A stretch of DNA of 64,000 nt from Mangifera indica (GCF_011075055.1 NC_058152.1:8804001-8868000); one strand, 5' to 3'. Positions 1-12,716 are shown, numbered from the stretch's first letter. Program-made: numbers and translations. The notes: generated by a model from the letters alone, not told the origin.

Positions 1-1532
1 TAGAACTTTATTCTTCTTGGCTTCAAAGGTTGCATGGAAACTTGACAATGGCTTGGAACCCAAAAATGATAATGGAGTCGTGTATACATCATCTTCTATT
101 TTTTCAATGATCCTCAAAGTGACTTTATCCATGATAAAGTTCTTACATTGTTTATGATGGCCAACATGCCTCGCACTCCACTGATTTGGGAAAATGGAGA
201 GAGCTATGGATTTTCTTATGTTCATGACAATGTTTTTCTCTTTTGCAAGTTGTAACTCATACAAACAATCCCAAAAGGTGATTACTTTGTTGTTGTCCCA
301 GATAAGATTAGTGATTATGGGAGCCCAATGGTTGGGCATCGACATCAAAAGTTTATAAATCCTCTCATTATGGGATAAAGATATGTCTTATTTCTCAATT
401 CCAATATTCTCATAGTTATAGTCCAAATGTGAATGAAAAAGTTATACTCTAGATTAATTTTATAGTTCAAATAGTAGTTCTTAGTTAACATGTTCACCTT
501 ATATATGAACAACAAATGGACAATAACAAATTACATAAGCATAACAATACAAACAATATATGTTCACATGTTACATAGCAATGTATAATTCAAAACACCG
601 ATAAGTGATTGACTCATACAAAAGCAGATTGCACAAGCTCTTAGGTAACATGAGACCCATAAGATCTTAGTCAATACACCAATTTGAGCTTGAACAAGGT
701 GCCACTCATCGACAAAAACTTGTACATGCTCTCACACATTGAAAAAAAGCTTTACATGTTGCCACACGCTGGAGAAAGGTTTTTACGTGTCAGGACACAC
801 CTTTACAAGCTGGTGCCAAACTTTTTCTGGTGCTGATAAAATGTTGACTATTGATTGGTCAATTGTTGACCATTGGTGGATCAAACATTGACCATTGATT
901 GATCAAACATTTATCATGACCAATCAAACATTGACCATGACAGCCAACCGACCCATAAGTTAAGACCCAAGTCAAGTCGTCTAGTTGACTAGGTAGGTTA
1001 ACCTATTGGCTAATGGGTTTTGACTAACCTATTGACTAACAGGTCAAGTAATCAGGTTTTTCCAACTCGATTACAACCCATGATGCATATGAACCTAGAA
1101 ATTTACTGACGAAAGTAGTCATCTTTCAATTGATGATCAATAGCGACATGATGGGGTTTTTGAAGCCCATATCACAATGATTTTATTTGATGCATTTTTT
1201 GGTACCAATGTTGCTAAAATCCAGCAAATTTGGTACATGAAAATCACGATTTTTGGGTGAAAATAAGCTATTGAAATTCATCAATTTGATGCATTTCCAA
1301 TGTAATTTGTTATCTCAAAGCATACATATCACAACTAGAAATCACCCTAACATGATTCTAGGCAATAATTATACATAAAAACATTAAATTAATCAAGAAA
1401 ATGTTAAGGAGTTCATGCGTTTTTTCCCAAAAAAATCACTGTTCATAGCATTCACAAACCCAATTCATTTTCTAGAAATATTTTTGCATCATAAACATCA
1501 TAATAAATCATATAACATGGCTCTGATACCAA
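1..1532 (-). mobile_element. 5' internal leader of a minus-strand Copia element (E), cut by the window edge
   Basis: Read on the minus strand, this follows the LTR ending at 1533. The sequence complementary to the initiator-Met tRNA, TGGTATCAGAGC, lies at 1520-1531, one base inside the LTR, where the primer-binding site of a Copia element belongs. The next 1.5 kb holds no long frame and resembles the leader of the Copia element at 29788-36996: a GGGCTTCAAAAACCCC-like palindrome near 1155-1170 and a cluster of TTGACY motifs at 844-1040. I saw no recognisable gag. The other LTR lies outside the window, so age and completeness cannot be judged. Confidence 0.6.
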
Positions 1533-2917
1533 TGCAAGCAAAAATTAATAATTTCAAGATCAAAGAAAGTACATACCCGGATTGTAGTTCGTGTTTTCTT
1601 TGATGATCCAAACATTCCAAATAATAATCTATAACACAATTTACCTTCTTGCCTTTTTGGATTTTGTAGATTTAGGTTTATGTATTCTATATTGTTTTCT
1701 ACAGGGAAGAAGAGAAGAAGCAACGCTCTTTCTTTTACGTAACTTCTTTTATATATTAAAACGACAGTTAGGACCTTAAACTTTAAATCCTAATTGATGC
1801 ATACACAGGTCATTCTCCATTTTTTAGCCCTATATCTTCCTCAAGTCACCATGCCACCCAAGAAGCTAAGTTGAATAAATTTCTAGAAACATACAAGCCC
1901 AAGGATGCAATACCTCCTCAATTTTGGTCCAAATCCCCCTTTTGGTATAGCCTCTTTAAGTGGACTTAAGACCCACTTATATAATTGCTTCAATTGATCT
2001 AAAAATGTAACTTTTGAAGCCCACTATTGGTCCAAACGTCCAAGACTCCTTTTTGAAGCCCAAAGAGCTTAAAGTATGCCTTTAGTTGGTTTTGAACTAT
2101 AAGAGAAGATAGTTGTCTTAGTTAGGGAACAAGTTTCCTACATTTAAAGAAAAAATGTACTATTTTGTCTTATATTCATTAAATTTGGTATGGGTTTAGT
2201 TTATGATGGATGGTTTAGCACACATTAGGGATTTTAGTTGATTTTATATTAATTTTGTTGACCAAAGTGTATCGTTGCCATCTATGCCTCCTATATAAAG
2301 GGAAAGTCTTCATTTGTAATTAGTTGGTTTTTTGCTTTTGAATGAAAATTTGAAGAAAGGTTTGTTGGCTTTTATCTCATTTCCTTTATCCAATCATTCT
2401 TGGAGGAAGATTGGTGATGAAAGATCCCAAGGTTGGTGGAACTTTCCTTTATGCCTGGTTATTTTTCTTGTTATCCTTGAAATCCAAAGTGTGAAGACTT
2501 GAATGTGTGTTGTATGCCTTGGGTTACTGTTTATAGTGTGTGATTTTGCAATTTTCAGTTTTTGCTAGTAAACTTTGAAGCTAGTTTTGAATGTCTTGTT
2601 GATGTTGTGGTTGGCATTATATACCGTTAGAAAACTCTTTGAATGCTTTTTCCAATGATATATAATTTGCATGATTTGGAGGTCATTTGATTAGTTAAAA
2701 TTGAAAGACAAATTGTTGTTATACCAAATAACTAGTAATTTCCAGAATTGAGTTTATGTGTTATTGTGTTGTCTTGATGGAAATGCACCACTAATTGTTG
2801 CTAACTCTTATCCCATAACTGCCAAAGGTAGATGTGTAATTTTAACTACATGGGTTATTATGATATTTCAAGCATAATGAATCGAGTCAACCCATCATGG
2901 ATGAATCAGATCCAATA
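1533..2917 (-). repeat. LTR of Copia element E, interrupted by a solo LTR
   Basis: The plus-strand sequence starts TGCAAGC directly beside the primer-binding site (the LTR end on the minus strand). It has the same order of blocks as the LTR of the nested Copia element at 29788-30160 and 36639-36996, including a purine-poor start, an AACTGCC block and a GTCA-rich end near 2880-2917. Bases 1795-2795 are a later insertion, so the original LTR was about 380 bp. The outer boundary near 2917 is estimated by that comparison only. Confidence 0.5.
1795..2790. mobile_element. Solo LTR, 996 bp, with 5-bp target duplication CTAAT
   Basis: The block begins TGATGCATAC and ends AAATGCACCA (TG...CA) and is flanked by CTAAT at 1790-1794 and again at 2791-2795. 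It is homologous almost end to end to 23802-24791, which also has TG...CA ends and its own 5-bp duplication. No primer site, polypurine tract or coding remnant is present. It is therefore a solo LTR left by LTR-LTR recombination, or a small LTR-only element, inserted in the LTR of element E. Confidence 0.85.
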
Positions 2918-2989
2918 AGATCCATTTAAAAGATTTTAAAAATAATCTACAAATTCATCTCTCACCTTACTCTTCTCTACTTCAATGCT

Positions 2990-3445
2990 TTAATCTTTGT
3001 AACAAATTCTATTAATGGCATTTTTATTACATCTACTTTTCATGCATTTGTAGAAGTAACTAGTGTTTTGGTCACCCTCTTTAAGCCAACATATTTTAAC
3101 CTTTTGCTTGGAGAAGGATTCTTCTTTCCAACTAAGAATTCTTAATTCTTCAACTCTAGCTTTCTCTTCATTCACTAAGGTTTCATCATAAGGGTAATTA
3201 ATCAACTTATTTTGAACACTTTTAAGCAAGTTTTTAGCATTTTTAACTTTGCTCAGAAGGTACCGATACTTTGTTTTGTTGAGCTTCTTGAGCTTGATTT
3301 TTACCTACTTAAGCTTAGTATAAAGCCGAAACATAGAGCTCTCATTAACCCTCTCTTTCCAAACCCTTTCCGCAATAGGAAGGAAATTCTGATGTTCTAC
3401 CCAAAGCTTCCTGCATTCTTCACTCGACAATGCTAAATCAATGAA
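2990..3445 (-). pseudogene. LINE (L1-type) fragment, end of endonuclease to start of reverse transcriptase
   Basis: On the minus strand, frames at about 3445-3305 (containing LWVEHQNFLPIAERVWKE) and 3229-2990 (containing WKEESFSKQKVKICWLKEGD) belong to one reading frame broken by an in-frame stop near 3303. Joined across it, they match the stretch of plant L1-like LINE ORF2 after the endonuclease and before the reverse-transcriptase motifs. The usual pattern there is W..H..F...W, then a Lys-rich helix, then WKE/QKS...WLKEGD.NT.FFH. The catalytic YADD region is not found. The fragment is truncated at both ends. Confidence 0.7.
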
Positions 3446-5370
3446 GTCAGGGAAGTTATTTTGCATACTTATTTCCACAACACTTTCTAACACTAGAGTA
3501 GTAACATAACCCAAAAGGGAAGTAGAAAACGCTGATTTACCCATTGTCAAGCTAAAAACTGTAACAACCATCAATAAGAAAGAAAAAGTAGAACCCATAC
3601 AAAGTAGAAGAAAATAAAGCAAAAAATAGGGCACAACTCCTAGTCAACTTTGTATGAAGAAAACAAGTAGACTAAATAACAATAAGAGTCCACCACGCAT
3701 CCTTACAAGTAGAGAAATAATGCAAGCCCAATTATAAAATAAAACACCAAACATAATCCTTTAAAGCCTAAACAATAACTAATCTGTGAGAGTCACCTAA
3801 CAAGCAACAAGCCTTCACGCTAGCAGCAAAAAACCAAACATAGATCCCTAACACACCACAATCAAACCCAACACACATGCCACTAATGCAGGAAAACTCC
3901 AAACCTCAAGTCTCCAACCAAAGATGGGATGAATAACCCCAACACCACACAACTTCATCACTTGAATCAAAGGCTAATAGCATGCACACCTAAAACACAA
4001 AAACACTCCAAGAGACTAGCCATAACACTAGAACCACACAAAACTCAAATACCAAAAGCAACCACCAAGACCCCTCACCAGTAGAGCACACAACAACAAC
4101 ACCAAAAAAAGGCCAGCATAACCAATAACCCAGAAAGAATAGCTCGCACCACCACTTAGGGGATAACAACAACAAACCGAGAACACAAACAAGATTACAC
4201 CATTGAACAAAAATAAGACACAACATATCGGAGAGCCCTTGTCTGGAGTAGTTGGCACCTAAAAGGCCATCAGCCTAGGAAGAGAAGAATGAAACAAGAT
4301 GACCAAGAAAGATGAAAAAGCAACCTATTTCTAGAGAAAGGAAAGAGAAAACACCATGAAAGAGATAATAGTATTTTTTTTGAAAAGCTATTAGGCAATT
4401 ACGTTCCCTTTTTGTTCCTCTACTTGCATATGTAAGATTTCTTTGTAGAGATGTAAGTGCATTCAAATTAGGCAACTACTTTTCTAATTCAAATTTCAAT
4501 GAAAAATGAGTAATTGTAAAAGGTATATCGATTTAAAAGATTGTTAATTTTTCTTGTTCGATGATCATTATGAAAATATTTTGTATAAAATTCTAAACTG
4601 GTTTATCTTTTTATAAGAGTCTAATTGTTGCATCGATATAAAAGACTTCTTTTTCTTGTAGAATATTAAATAAGAATTATCTAATCGCTAATTACTTGTT
4701 TAGTGTTTTTATGCTATCAAGTAGAATTATTGCAATCGCTAATTACTTGTCCAGTGTTTTTATGTCGTCAAGTAGAATTATTCCAGTTGCAGACTACTAC
4801 ATAACATGTTATAATCATGAAACGAATGTTGTAAAGTTTAAAGAGATTAGATGAATTTTAAGTCTCAGATTCAAGAGGTTGCATTAATTTGGCCTAACAA
4901 ATTGGTTCTTCATATATTAGGTGTAGTATTAATTGATTTTGTGTAGACCTAACAATTCATGTCATTAGGTCGTGCTTGTATCATGTTAATTCACATTTTG
5001 GGTTAAAGACCTTAAACCCTAACTTGATTGGAATAAACTTGTGTCAAAAATTTTCAATCCTAAATCAAACTGAAATATTTTTCTATTGACTTGATCAGAC
5101 CCAAAATAATCCAAATTATGTAACAATTAAAGTCGTGTTAACACACAATAGGTCATGACGTGATTTATAACAAAATAATACATTTTGTCAAATGTCACAA
5201 AATAACACAATTTGTTACAAAATAATACGCAGAAAGACATACTTACCAAATTAAAATACACAAAAAATATTTTGACACAAAACAACATTTTGTCGAAATA
5301 AAATTGTTCTATTTCAAATTAATAGTAATAGTTTGTTTATTATTTTTTTATATGATTAATTGTAGAATTA
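3446..5370. other. Intergenic stretch without supported gene
   Basis: AT-rich, with a CA-rich segment at about 3660-4260 that gives long but low-complexity frames on the minus strand (Cys/Leu/Trp/Gly). They resemble nothing I recognise. It may be upstream sequence of the LINE fragment. The only clear internal structure is the short tandem duplication at 4683-4784. Confidence 0.5.
4683..4784. repeat. Two-copy tandem duplication, unit about 51 bp
   Basis: The block starting AATCGCTAATTACTTG at 4683 recurs at 4734 with few changes, both copies continuing through AGTGTTTTTATG and TCAAGTAGAATTATT. There is no coding content. Confidence 0.75.
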
Positions 5371-5584
5371 GGGGTGTGCACAGTTTGAAAAACCAGTTTA
5401 AAAAATTTTTAAACTAAACCAAATTATATTAAGTTTCAAACCAAACTAAAAAAATACAATTTGGTTTGGTCTAGATTATAATTTGAACATATTAAAATCA
5501 TTCATTTATAAATATATATATTATTTTATAAAATTAATTGAATTATATTTTTCTAGAATATAGTATTAACATATAAAATAAATA

Positions 5585-5586
<2 letters not shown>

Positions 5587-5677
<91 letters not shown>
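5587..5677. repeat. (AT)n microsatellite, about 45 units
   Basis: An uninterrupted AT dinucleotide run in the left arm of the GTGTGCA-ended element. Its exact length may be uncertain in the assembly. Confidence 0.98.
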
Positions 5678-5683
<6 letters not shown>

Positions 5684-5892
5684 AAGAAAATAGCAAAATA
5701 AATTTGAAAAAAAAAAAACAAGTTGTATACCTAATTGTTTATTAAAAAAATTTATTAAAAAATATAATTATATATTTATTTTTAAAAAATACAGTTTATA
5801 GTTTGGTTTGATCTGAAAATCTCCTAACTATAACACAAATTGATAACTATTTTTCAAAAATTTATTAACCCAAACCAAACCATTTTGCAATC

Positions 5893-7260
5893 CAATAGGT
5901 ATATTTGATTATTACCATCCAATGCAACAAAAGTAAATAATTAACCTAAATATCTACCTTTTAAAAATGCAGCGTTAATACAAATAACTGGACGAATATG
6001 TTATTGAAATACACGGATACTATAACCCAATGCCATGTAAAAATATTTAAATCGTTTATATTCATCTGTTGGTGTATGTGTCATAGTCCTCAAATTACAA
6101 CGAACTAAATTGTAACAATACTCTAACAGTAACATAAGTAACTCTTCTAATATGTCATGCTTTTGTATATGATATATTAATTTTATATCGGTCGATGATG
6201 TCCACAATAATCAACCAATATAAATAGAGTCCTCAAAATTTGCCCTAAAGCTCGAGCCCCCGTTTGCCTATGATGAGGTAATATATGATCTCTAGAACAT
6301 CTGTGGTAGTTATCTATATGAATTAGTTCAAAACTATCATTTTCTCCCACCCTCTTTGCCTGTGTACGTCATTTACATTATTGATTACGATATTTAACCT
6401 CCCATATGAGTGTGTTTGACTTGTGCACTTTAAATTGATATCCCTTCTTAAGAGCATCTCGAGTTACTGCATCAATGGCATGTTGTTTACCTGAAAATAA
6501 TGTACTAATTTTTGGAGAATCACCATCTCTTTGCACTCCTCGGTTTCTAAATGTAGATGGCTGATTAAGAAAATTGGGTAACTAATGAAATGCATCAATA
6601 CAAACATTCCCACCATCAGGATTTGTTTGCGAGAAACTACTTGTATCTTCAATATCTTCATTAACATGTGTCTTTTCTTCAAACTATGGTTCTTTGATAG
6701 GAATATCATGCATAATCTTCCTTTCAAATTCACTTTAATTTGGAAATTTTTCTTCATTGTCACAAACAAATTCTTCTGCACTATATAATACATTAACATG
6801 AATATCATTTAAGTATGCAAAGTCTTCCTTAGAAAATTCTTGTTTCAAATTGATCCCTATATTTTGAATTCTTCTAAACCAATCTCATGATCTTATGGAT
6901 AACTATTCGATTTACCACCTTGTAAACTCTTATCTATTTGTTGAATATCTTAACTATCATTATTAAGTGTAGTTGTTATAAAAACTAAAATACATTCTTT
7001 AAAGAGGTCAGACAGACCATTAAGAACTTTAATATCTTCATCATTTAAAATTTCAACAAGGATATCGTCGTCAAGATGTCTTGGTTTCATACTTATCTGA
7101 ATGTTAAATACCGTTCAATCTATGTTACACTTTTCACTCACTATTTGGATTAATCCTTTGAATGTTGTGTATTTTGGAATTTTAATCAATTTCCTTTACC
7201 TCTAACATATTTTATTACGTTATCACCTCGTTCTATCCATTTTGAAGCACATCTATTAAA
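5893..7260 (-). pseudogene. mudrA transposase remnant of MULE A, N-terminal part
   Basis: The minus-strand translation matches the transposase of MULE B. Conserved landmarks are a stretch reading KPRHLDDDI (near 7080), then NDEDIKVLNGLSDLFKECIL (near 7040-6980), and the TSSFS/NPDGGNV-like segment near 6600-6650. These belong to the N-terminal domain of plant mudrA proteins. The reading frame carries several stops and shifts. The DDE core seen in MULE C is absent, since the match jumps to sequence from the middle of the transposase at 5893-6200. It is non-functional. Confidence 0.65.
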
Positions 7261-7343
7261 TTAATCCTACGATGAAATATATAATCAACCATCTATTTAA
7301 CATATTTTTATTACGTTATTGCACCTCATAATTCTATTACCAT

Positions 7344-7376
<33 letters not shown>

Positions 7377-7441
7377 ATCCTATATCTAATTGAAGCACAT
7401 CCCGCTATTAAATTAATCCTACGATGAAATATATAATCAAC
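7205..7441. repeat. 148-bp tandem duplication containing a 32-base C run
   Basis: GAAGCACATC...CTACGATGAAATATATAATCAAC occurs at 7244 and again at 7392, and the preceding AACATAT..TTATTACGTTAT block is also doubled. The second copy contains C at every position from 7345 to 7376. The equivalent site in MULE B (about 47535) has only five C, so the run expanded in this copy. Confidence 0.85.
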
Positions 7442-8225
7442 ATAAATAACATAACCAAAAATACTATTTACAAATATTATTTTATTATTAACTTCAAGTT
7501 TTGTGATTTTATTTCTATTGCATAATTACACCCATTTCATAATTCTATTACATATTGTGACTATTAATATATTTTGATTAATTTGATACTAATTATTGAA
7601 AATATCACTTTACCCCTACATTATAAAATATCATTTTACTCTCAAATTTATCTAATATCTCTAACACCCTTTATTATAAAATATCATTTTACCTCCAAAT
7701 ATTATTTAATATCTCTAACAACCTTTATTATAAAATAATTTTTCGCTGTTTACTATACTAATTACAAAATACCCCTATAATTTTTATCAATTCTTTTTAG
7801 ACACAACTCTAATTTATTATATAAAACACCACATATAATTGTATTATCAATAAAATAATAACAATTGAAGTTATAGTACATATAAATATCTCGATATTAC
7901 AAACTTTTTTCTTCTCGCTCGAAAACCCAATCACGAACTTTTTTCTTTCTCTAGAAATTTCTCTCAGATAATGAATAAAATTGTATATGTTAATAGATAA
8001 AGGAAGAGATATAGTTTATATAGAATAAAATAAGGGTAGTTTTGGTACTTTATCGGGTATTTAGGCCATTTTTGTTTAAATTCTTTAAAATATGGTATTT
8101 TTTTTAAGGCACAAAATTATGGGTAAATTTGTTTATTACCCGTGAAAAATGGGTAATTTAATTAATTTCCCATTTTTAAATGGTTTGGTCTAGTTTATGG
8201 TTTGATTCAAGTTATGCACACTTCT

Positions 8226-10215
8226 GGTAGGGATAAACCAATAAAATATCATAATCAGAAACCCAAAATAAGTCAATAACTTCAACTTTAAAATAATGCA
8301 ATTAATAACCAATAAGATTAATAACTATTTGTTAAATATTTAAATTTAATTTTCAATCCATATGATGTTTATGGTTGTCATAAATATTAAAACTATTAAC
8401 AAATATATGACATATCAAACATAATGAATTCAAATCAATAATATTTATAACAAACTAACAAAAAAAAACTAAAAATAGTATTTTATAGTTTTACTAAAAA
8501 AGAGTTATTAAATTAAAATGAATGTCTTCAGATGATATGAATTTGGTGTTTGGTGATACAATATCGATTTCTTTGTTGATTCAAAATAGGGACATGGATT
8601 TTATGAGTTGAAACTCTTTTTATCAAATGAAGAAGACAAAGGATATTAGAGATTTTTAACCTTATGATGTTATGTAATATTATATATAAAATATTTGGAT
8701 TAGTTCAGGTCAGTTTGAGTTGGCTTCATGTCAGCCCAAACCCGACCAATTTTTTAAGGGTCAATCCAAATCCAATCTAAACTATTTTTTGTATACAAAA
8801 TCATAACTCTAACCCAATTTTTTTTTATATCATGTTGTGTCAGATTAATGGGTCTTGTTAATTTTTGTCAGGTCTAATTTTGTGCATGACTTATGATTTG
8901 CTATACTTTAACTATTTATTCAATGGTCTAAATATAGTAATGTATTAGTTTGATATATAATTAAACACTTTTTTTTTATTAAAGAACTGAAAAATATTAT
9001 AAAATTTTGTTTGGTTCAAATAAATTGAAATATTTTTTAAAACAATTTTTTTACTTAAATGATTTTAAACGAATTTTCAAATATTAAAAATACCAAGATA
9101 GAACTTAGAAATTCAAGTTATATTTAAGTATCTTTAAATTACAAGTCAATTTGATATTGTGTCATTAAGATTGTATTTGATCTTTTCTATTTGAGGTTAA
9201 ATTGAATAAGTCAAGTTTGAGCGAAGGAACAGAGTCCCTTTTATAAACAAATCAAATTTGAAATAATTCAAATATTTGAATTTAAATTAAATTAAATTAA
9301 ATCTAATTTTAAATTATGTTTTAGTCAAATTTAAATCTTCTTTAATTAGACTTTCATATCAAATCCCACCGTAAATGTTATTGTCTATCTTGTGGTACAA
9401 GTCAAAAGTATATGCCAATTAGACAGAACAAAATTATATGTCGATTCCTTGATTCAACAGAAAAAGGTTTGAGGGTAGACTAACCAAGTTAGAATTAAAC
9501 CCTATTCAAGCAACTTCATTGAATCAGATTTGACCCAATTAATCCATTACATTAGATATAATCTTTGTAATAATTATATAACATGTCCATTAGATTGGAG
9601 AAAAATAAAGAAATTTGATAGTATTTTGTTATCAAAGGAAGAAAACAAATGAAGAAATTTGATCATCAATATTATATAGTATATTTAAGTAAGAAAGTGG
9701 ATTGAATATGAAGAATTTATAAACACATATATATTTTTTCTGAGAATCCTTGACTGACTCACGGGGAGGCCTAAGGCAATTGCCCATCTCTTGAGTCCCA
9801 AAGATAAACATTAATCCGATAATAAAATTGAGATGTAAACAGCAATGCACATGCTTTTGACCTAAGCTAGTTTACACTTGCCTGGTGAAAATGGCATTTC
9901 CAAAACAGAACCCAATGCTCAAAATAAATAGTATATTAATTGGTCTTATCCTCGCAATTTCAGTGCGAAAGTTGATTTTATCTCTCTCTCTCTCTGAATA
10001 GTAGGCAGCAATCGCCTCTTCTTGTGGGGATTTGTGAGCTTACTGCTTCATAAAATATAGCATTGGGGAACACAATTTTGGCAGGCCTAACAAGCTGAAA
10101 AGAGAGTCTAATGTGAAAGAATGAATGGTGGGTGGGTGAGTTTGCTTTTCATATTTTCACTGAAAAAGTAATTAAGTTGTGTACAACCACAACAACTCAA
10201 AGTGTGCACAATGGT
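8226..10215. other. Intergenic stretch, no supported gene
   Basis: AT-rich sequence with mononucleotide runs and a short CT repeat at about 9988-10005. No frame has recognisable protein similarity. Confidence 0.5.
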
Positions 10216-10380
10216 CTATAATTTCTGCTGGAAAGCAAGCCTAACATCAACAATGCTATCATACTCAGCACTAAACAACATCATGAAATTTGCACCTTCC
10301 ATATTCAAACAATCCACTTCAGAAATTCTGGAAGGCCAAAATTTGCTCAGCCTGGTAAAGATAAACATGAACTCAAGAAC
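10216..10380 (-). other. Exon-like open segment of unknown function
   Basis: On the minus strand 54 codons run open to a TAG at 10216-10218. They encode a normal-looking peptide containing FTRLSKFWPSRISEVDCLNM and GANFMMLFSAEYDSIVDVRL, with balanced composition unlike the AT-driven junk frames around it. An AG dinucleotide lies just before 10380, so this could be the last exon of a gene, though the frame stays open to about 10426. I did not recognise the family and found no convincing upstream exons. It may be a remnant of a broken or captured gene. Confidence 0.35.
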
Positions 10381-12716
10381 CTTTTGTCTTTTGACGGTTC
10401 TTTTATAAAAGTCAGCTATTATACAATCATATATAAGTGTAAAAATAACAATACTTAAAGGTATTGAACTATCACCTATATTTTATTAAGGACCGAACAT
10501 TTTTTAATTTAAAAAATCAAAATTTAAAATTTCTCTATTAAAGAGACCAATTTTTTATTGAAATAATTAAACTTTTACTATATCTTGTTCGAGGTATCAA
10601 ACTAATAACTTTACTTTCAAAACAAAAAAATAAAATAAAATAAATAATTCTAATTGTGCTTATTTAGTATCTTCAATAAAATATATTAAAGTTTTGTTTT
10701 TTTTTTATAGAAAAATCTAAAAGTTTGATTTTTTTTTATGATAAGAAACTCTATTCGAGTCAGACTTTTCATTTGAAGTTAAAACAACTGTATTGAATAG
10801 GTAAAATCTTAAGTTTACTATCTAATTGTACACCTACTACAACAGGTTAGTTAGGGTCTGATTTTATTTTGAACCCAAACTCCTCAATTCTAAAATTCAC
10901 ATGCTTTGTCCTTTAAACTACTTCATATAGGCAAAAATTCGATTTCTTCTAAAAGAAAATTTGAGAGCCCAATCCTTTTAATAATAAAAAATAAATTTCA
11001 AGTTTCGTGGTAATGTATTGTTAAAGCGACAGTACTTACATGATCATTAGGATAACATGGATATATCCAATTGGTTTAATTTTATTAGGGTTCCTCCATT
11101 AGACTCTTTAAAAGCACAATATTGACAGTTACCCACTTACTCATATTTAGAAAAAAAAAATAAAAATAAATATATCATTTAATAAAAATTAAGATTTTAT
11201 AAATATATCATTTATTTTAATATTAATTACAAAAAAAATCGTCTTAATATTTTATTTGTGAACTAAATATATTTAAAACTATTAAAAAAATGAAACTTGT
11301 GTTTTTTTTTTTTTGTAAATTAATTTATTTCTTCAAAGTAAAAAATAATATAAAAAAACTGCGAAAGAATTAAAACATCCTTTTTTGAAAATATATATAT
11401 TTTTTGTAAATTGGTACTTCCATAACAAAACAAAAAATAAAGAAAATAGAGAGAGATTGTCCCTTTTGGTGGTATAGAATGGTGGCTCTAGGGATCTAAT
11501 CATTGAACCTCTATTTAATAAAAAGAGTAATGTTTTTAAAAACAGTATTAAAACTTAAATATGTTTCATTTATTTTTTTTCTTTATATTTATTTAATTTA
11601 TGTTTTTACGTTTTAATATAAAAAGTCTTTTTTACCCTTCTCCCAATAAACTTTAATACCAGAAAATTGGCAGTATAAGCGGCTGATAACAAGTTCATTT
11701 TGTCATTTTTGAATGTATGGGGGGTGTTGTGTATCAGAAAATATCCCTAATAGAGGCCTAACGAAAATTAAAGAGTACATTTATGTGAAATGTAGAAAAC
11801 TCAGGAGAGTCGTATGTAATATTTTGAACAAACAATCAAACTGTAGGGCTTACATCAGCTGCAACAGTAGTAGTTATCACGCAAACAAGAACAGATAAAG
11901 CAGGAGTGATGGTAAAGCATTCAGAAACAATCTTTATTTTATTTTTAGTTTGTCAGAATCTTTTGAAAATATTCAACTTGACAAGTTGGATTGTCAGCAT
12001 TTGCTGAGGCCTCATGATATATGCAATGAATAATAATCTAAACCACAATGGATACAAAACCCTTAACCAACCTCTCTTATGATTCTTAAACTTCTTTACA
12101 TTTGAAACCTTCTCTTTCAAAATACTTTAATTGAGGTTTACCTAAGTTAGTTGTAAGTGAACTAGGGCTTTGATTGTGTAAATTAATTAAAAATAAAGTA
12201 ATTCAATGAAATTTGATCAGTTTTCCTTGCACAGCTCTTCTGATAAATTGTAAATCATACACAAATGAATAAAATAAACTTATTTACTGCCAGCAAGATT
12301 TAAAAAAAAAAAAATTATATTCAAGTATCCATTGTAGCTGGAATGACAATCAACCCATATGAATCCATGGTCCAGACGAGAATCATAAGAATAAAAACCA
12401 TTAAGAGAAAAAAAGAATAAATCTTAAGCACACTTGCTATAAATTCTTTTGAATTCAAATGAGCTAAATTCAAGAAAAGATATAAATTCATTAGTTAAGT
12501 GAGAAAAGTTCATTCATGGCCCAAAAAGGCAGCAAAAAACATCAGTAAACAGCAAGTATATACTCCCATGTAACAATTTCACTGTAAAATATATATTGGA
12601 ATTTACAATATCAAGTTAATTGTGCTGGACTTCCAATCTTGCTTTAAATTAAACAAAAAATTTAGAAAAATCTTTACAAGCTATAGAAATTATATAATTA
12701 TATATATGAAATATTC
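10381..12716. other. Intergenic stretch, no supported gene
   Basis: Very AT-rich with many A/T runs. The part next to 12716 should hold the 3' UTR of the TPR gene, but no single polyadenylation site stands out. Confidence 0.5.

Larger units (their letters stand above)
5891..8171. mobile_element. MULE A: internally and terminally deleted Mutator-like element
   Basis: From 5891 to about 8171 this aligns block by block with MULE B (46190-47870 plus 57184-57590): transposase remnant, AT-rich spacer, then a terminal repeat ending TTAATTAATTTCCC. The left terminal repeat, the protease gene and most of the transposase are missing. The flanks ATTTTGCAA (5882-5890) and ATTTTTAAA (8172-8180) match at 7 of 9 positions and could be a decayed 9-bp target duplication. 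That would mean the element inserted already truncated; this is inference. Confidence 0.65.
5371..8225. mobile_element. Element with GTGTGCA termini, split by MULE A
   Basis: The left end GGGGTGTGCACAGTTTG and right end CAAGTTATGCACACTTCT are imperfect inverted repeats. Both arms are rich in GGTTTGGTT/AACCAAACC, and the arm ends just before and after the insert (5862-5890 and 8172-8200) are inverted copies, so the original element could fold on itself. Bases 5891-8171 are a MULE fragment. The family resembles non-autonomous hAT-type elements with GTGTGCA ends, but the 8-bp duplication is unconvincing (5 of 8). Confidence 0.45.

Noticed and set aside
1520..1531. tRNA-like sequence TGGTATCAGAGC on the minus strand
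   Set aside because: It is a retrotransposon primer-binding site; no cloverleaf surrounds it.
3990..4258. Hydrophobic Cys/Leu/Trp frames on the minus strand
   Set aside because: CA/TG-biased DNA gives membrane-like peptides in two frames at once; no start context, splice sites or family.
9632..9850. 72-codon minus-strand frame
   Set aside because: No family, AT-driven composition, ends in a Phe/Leu run.
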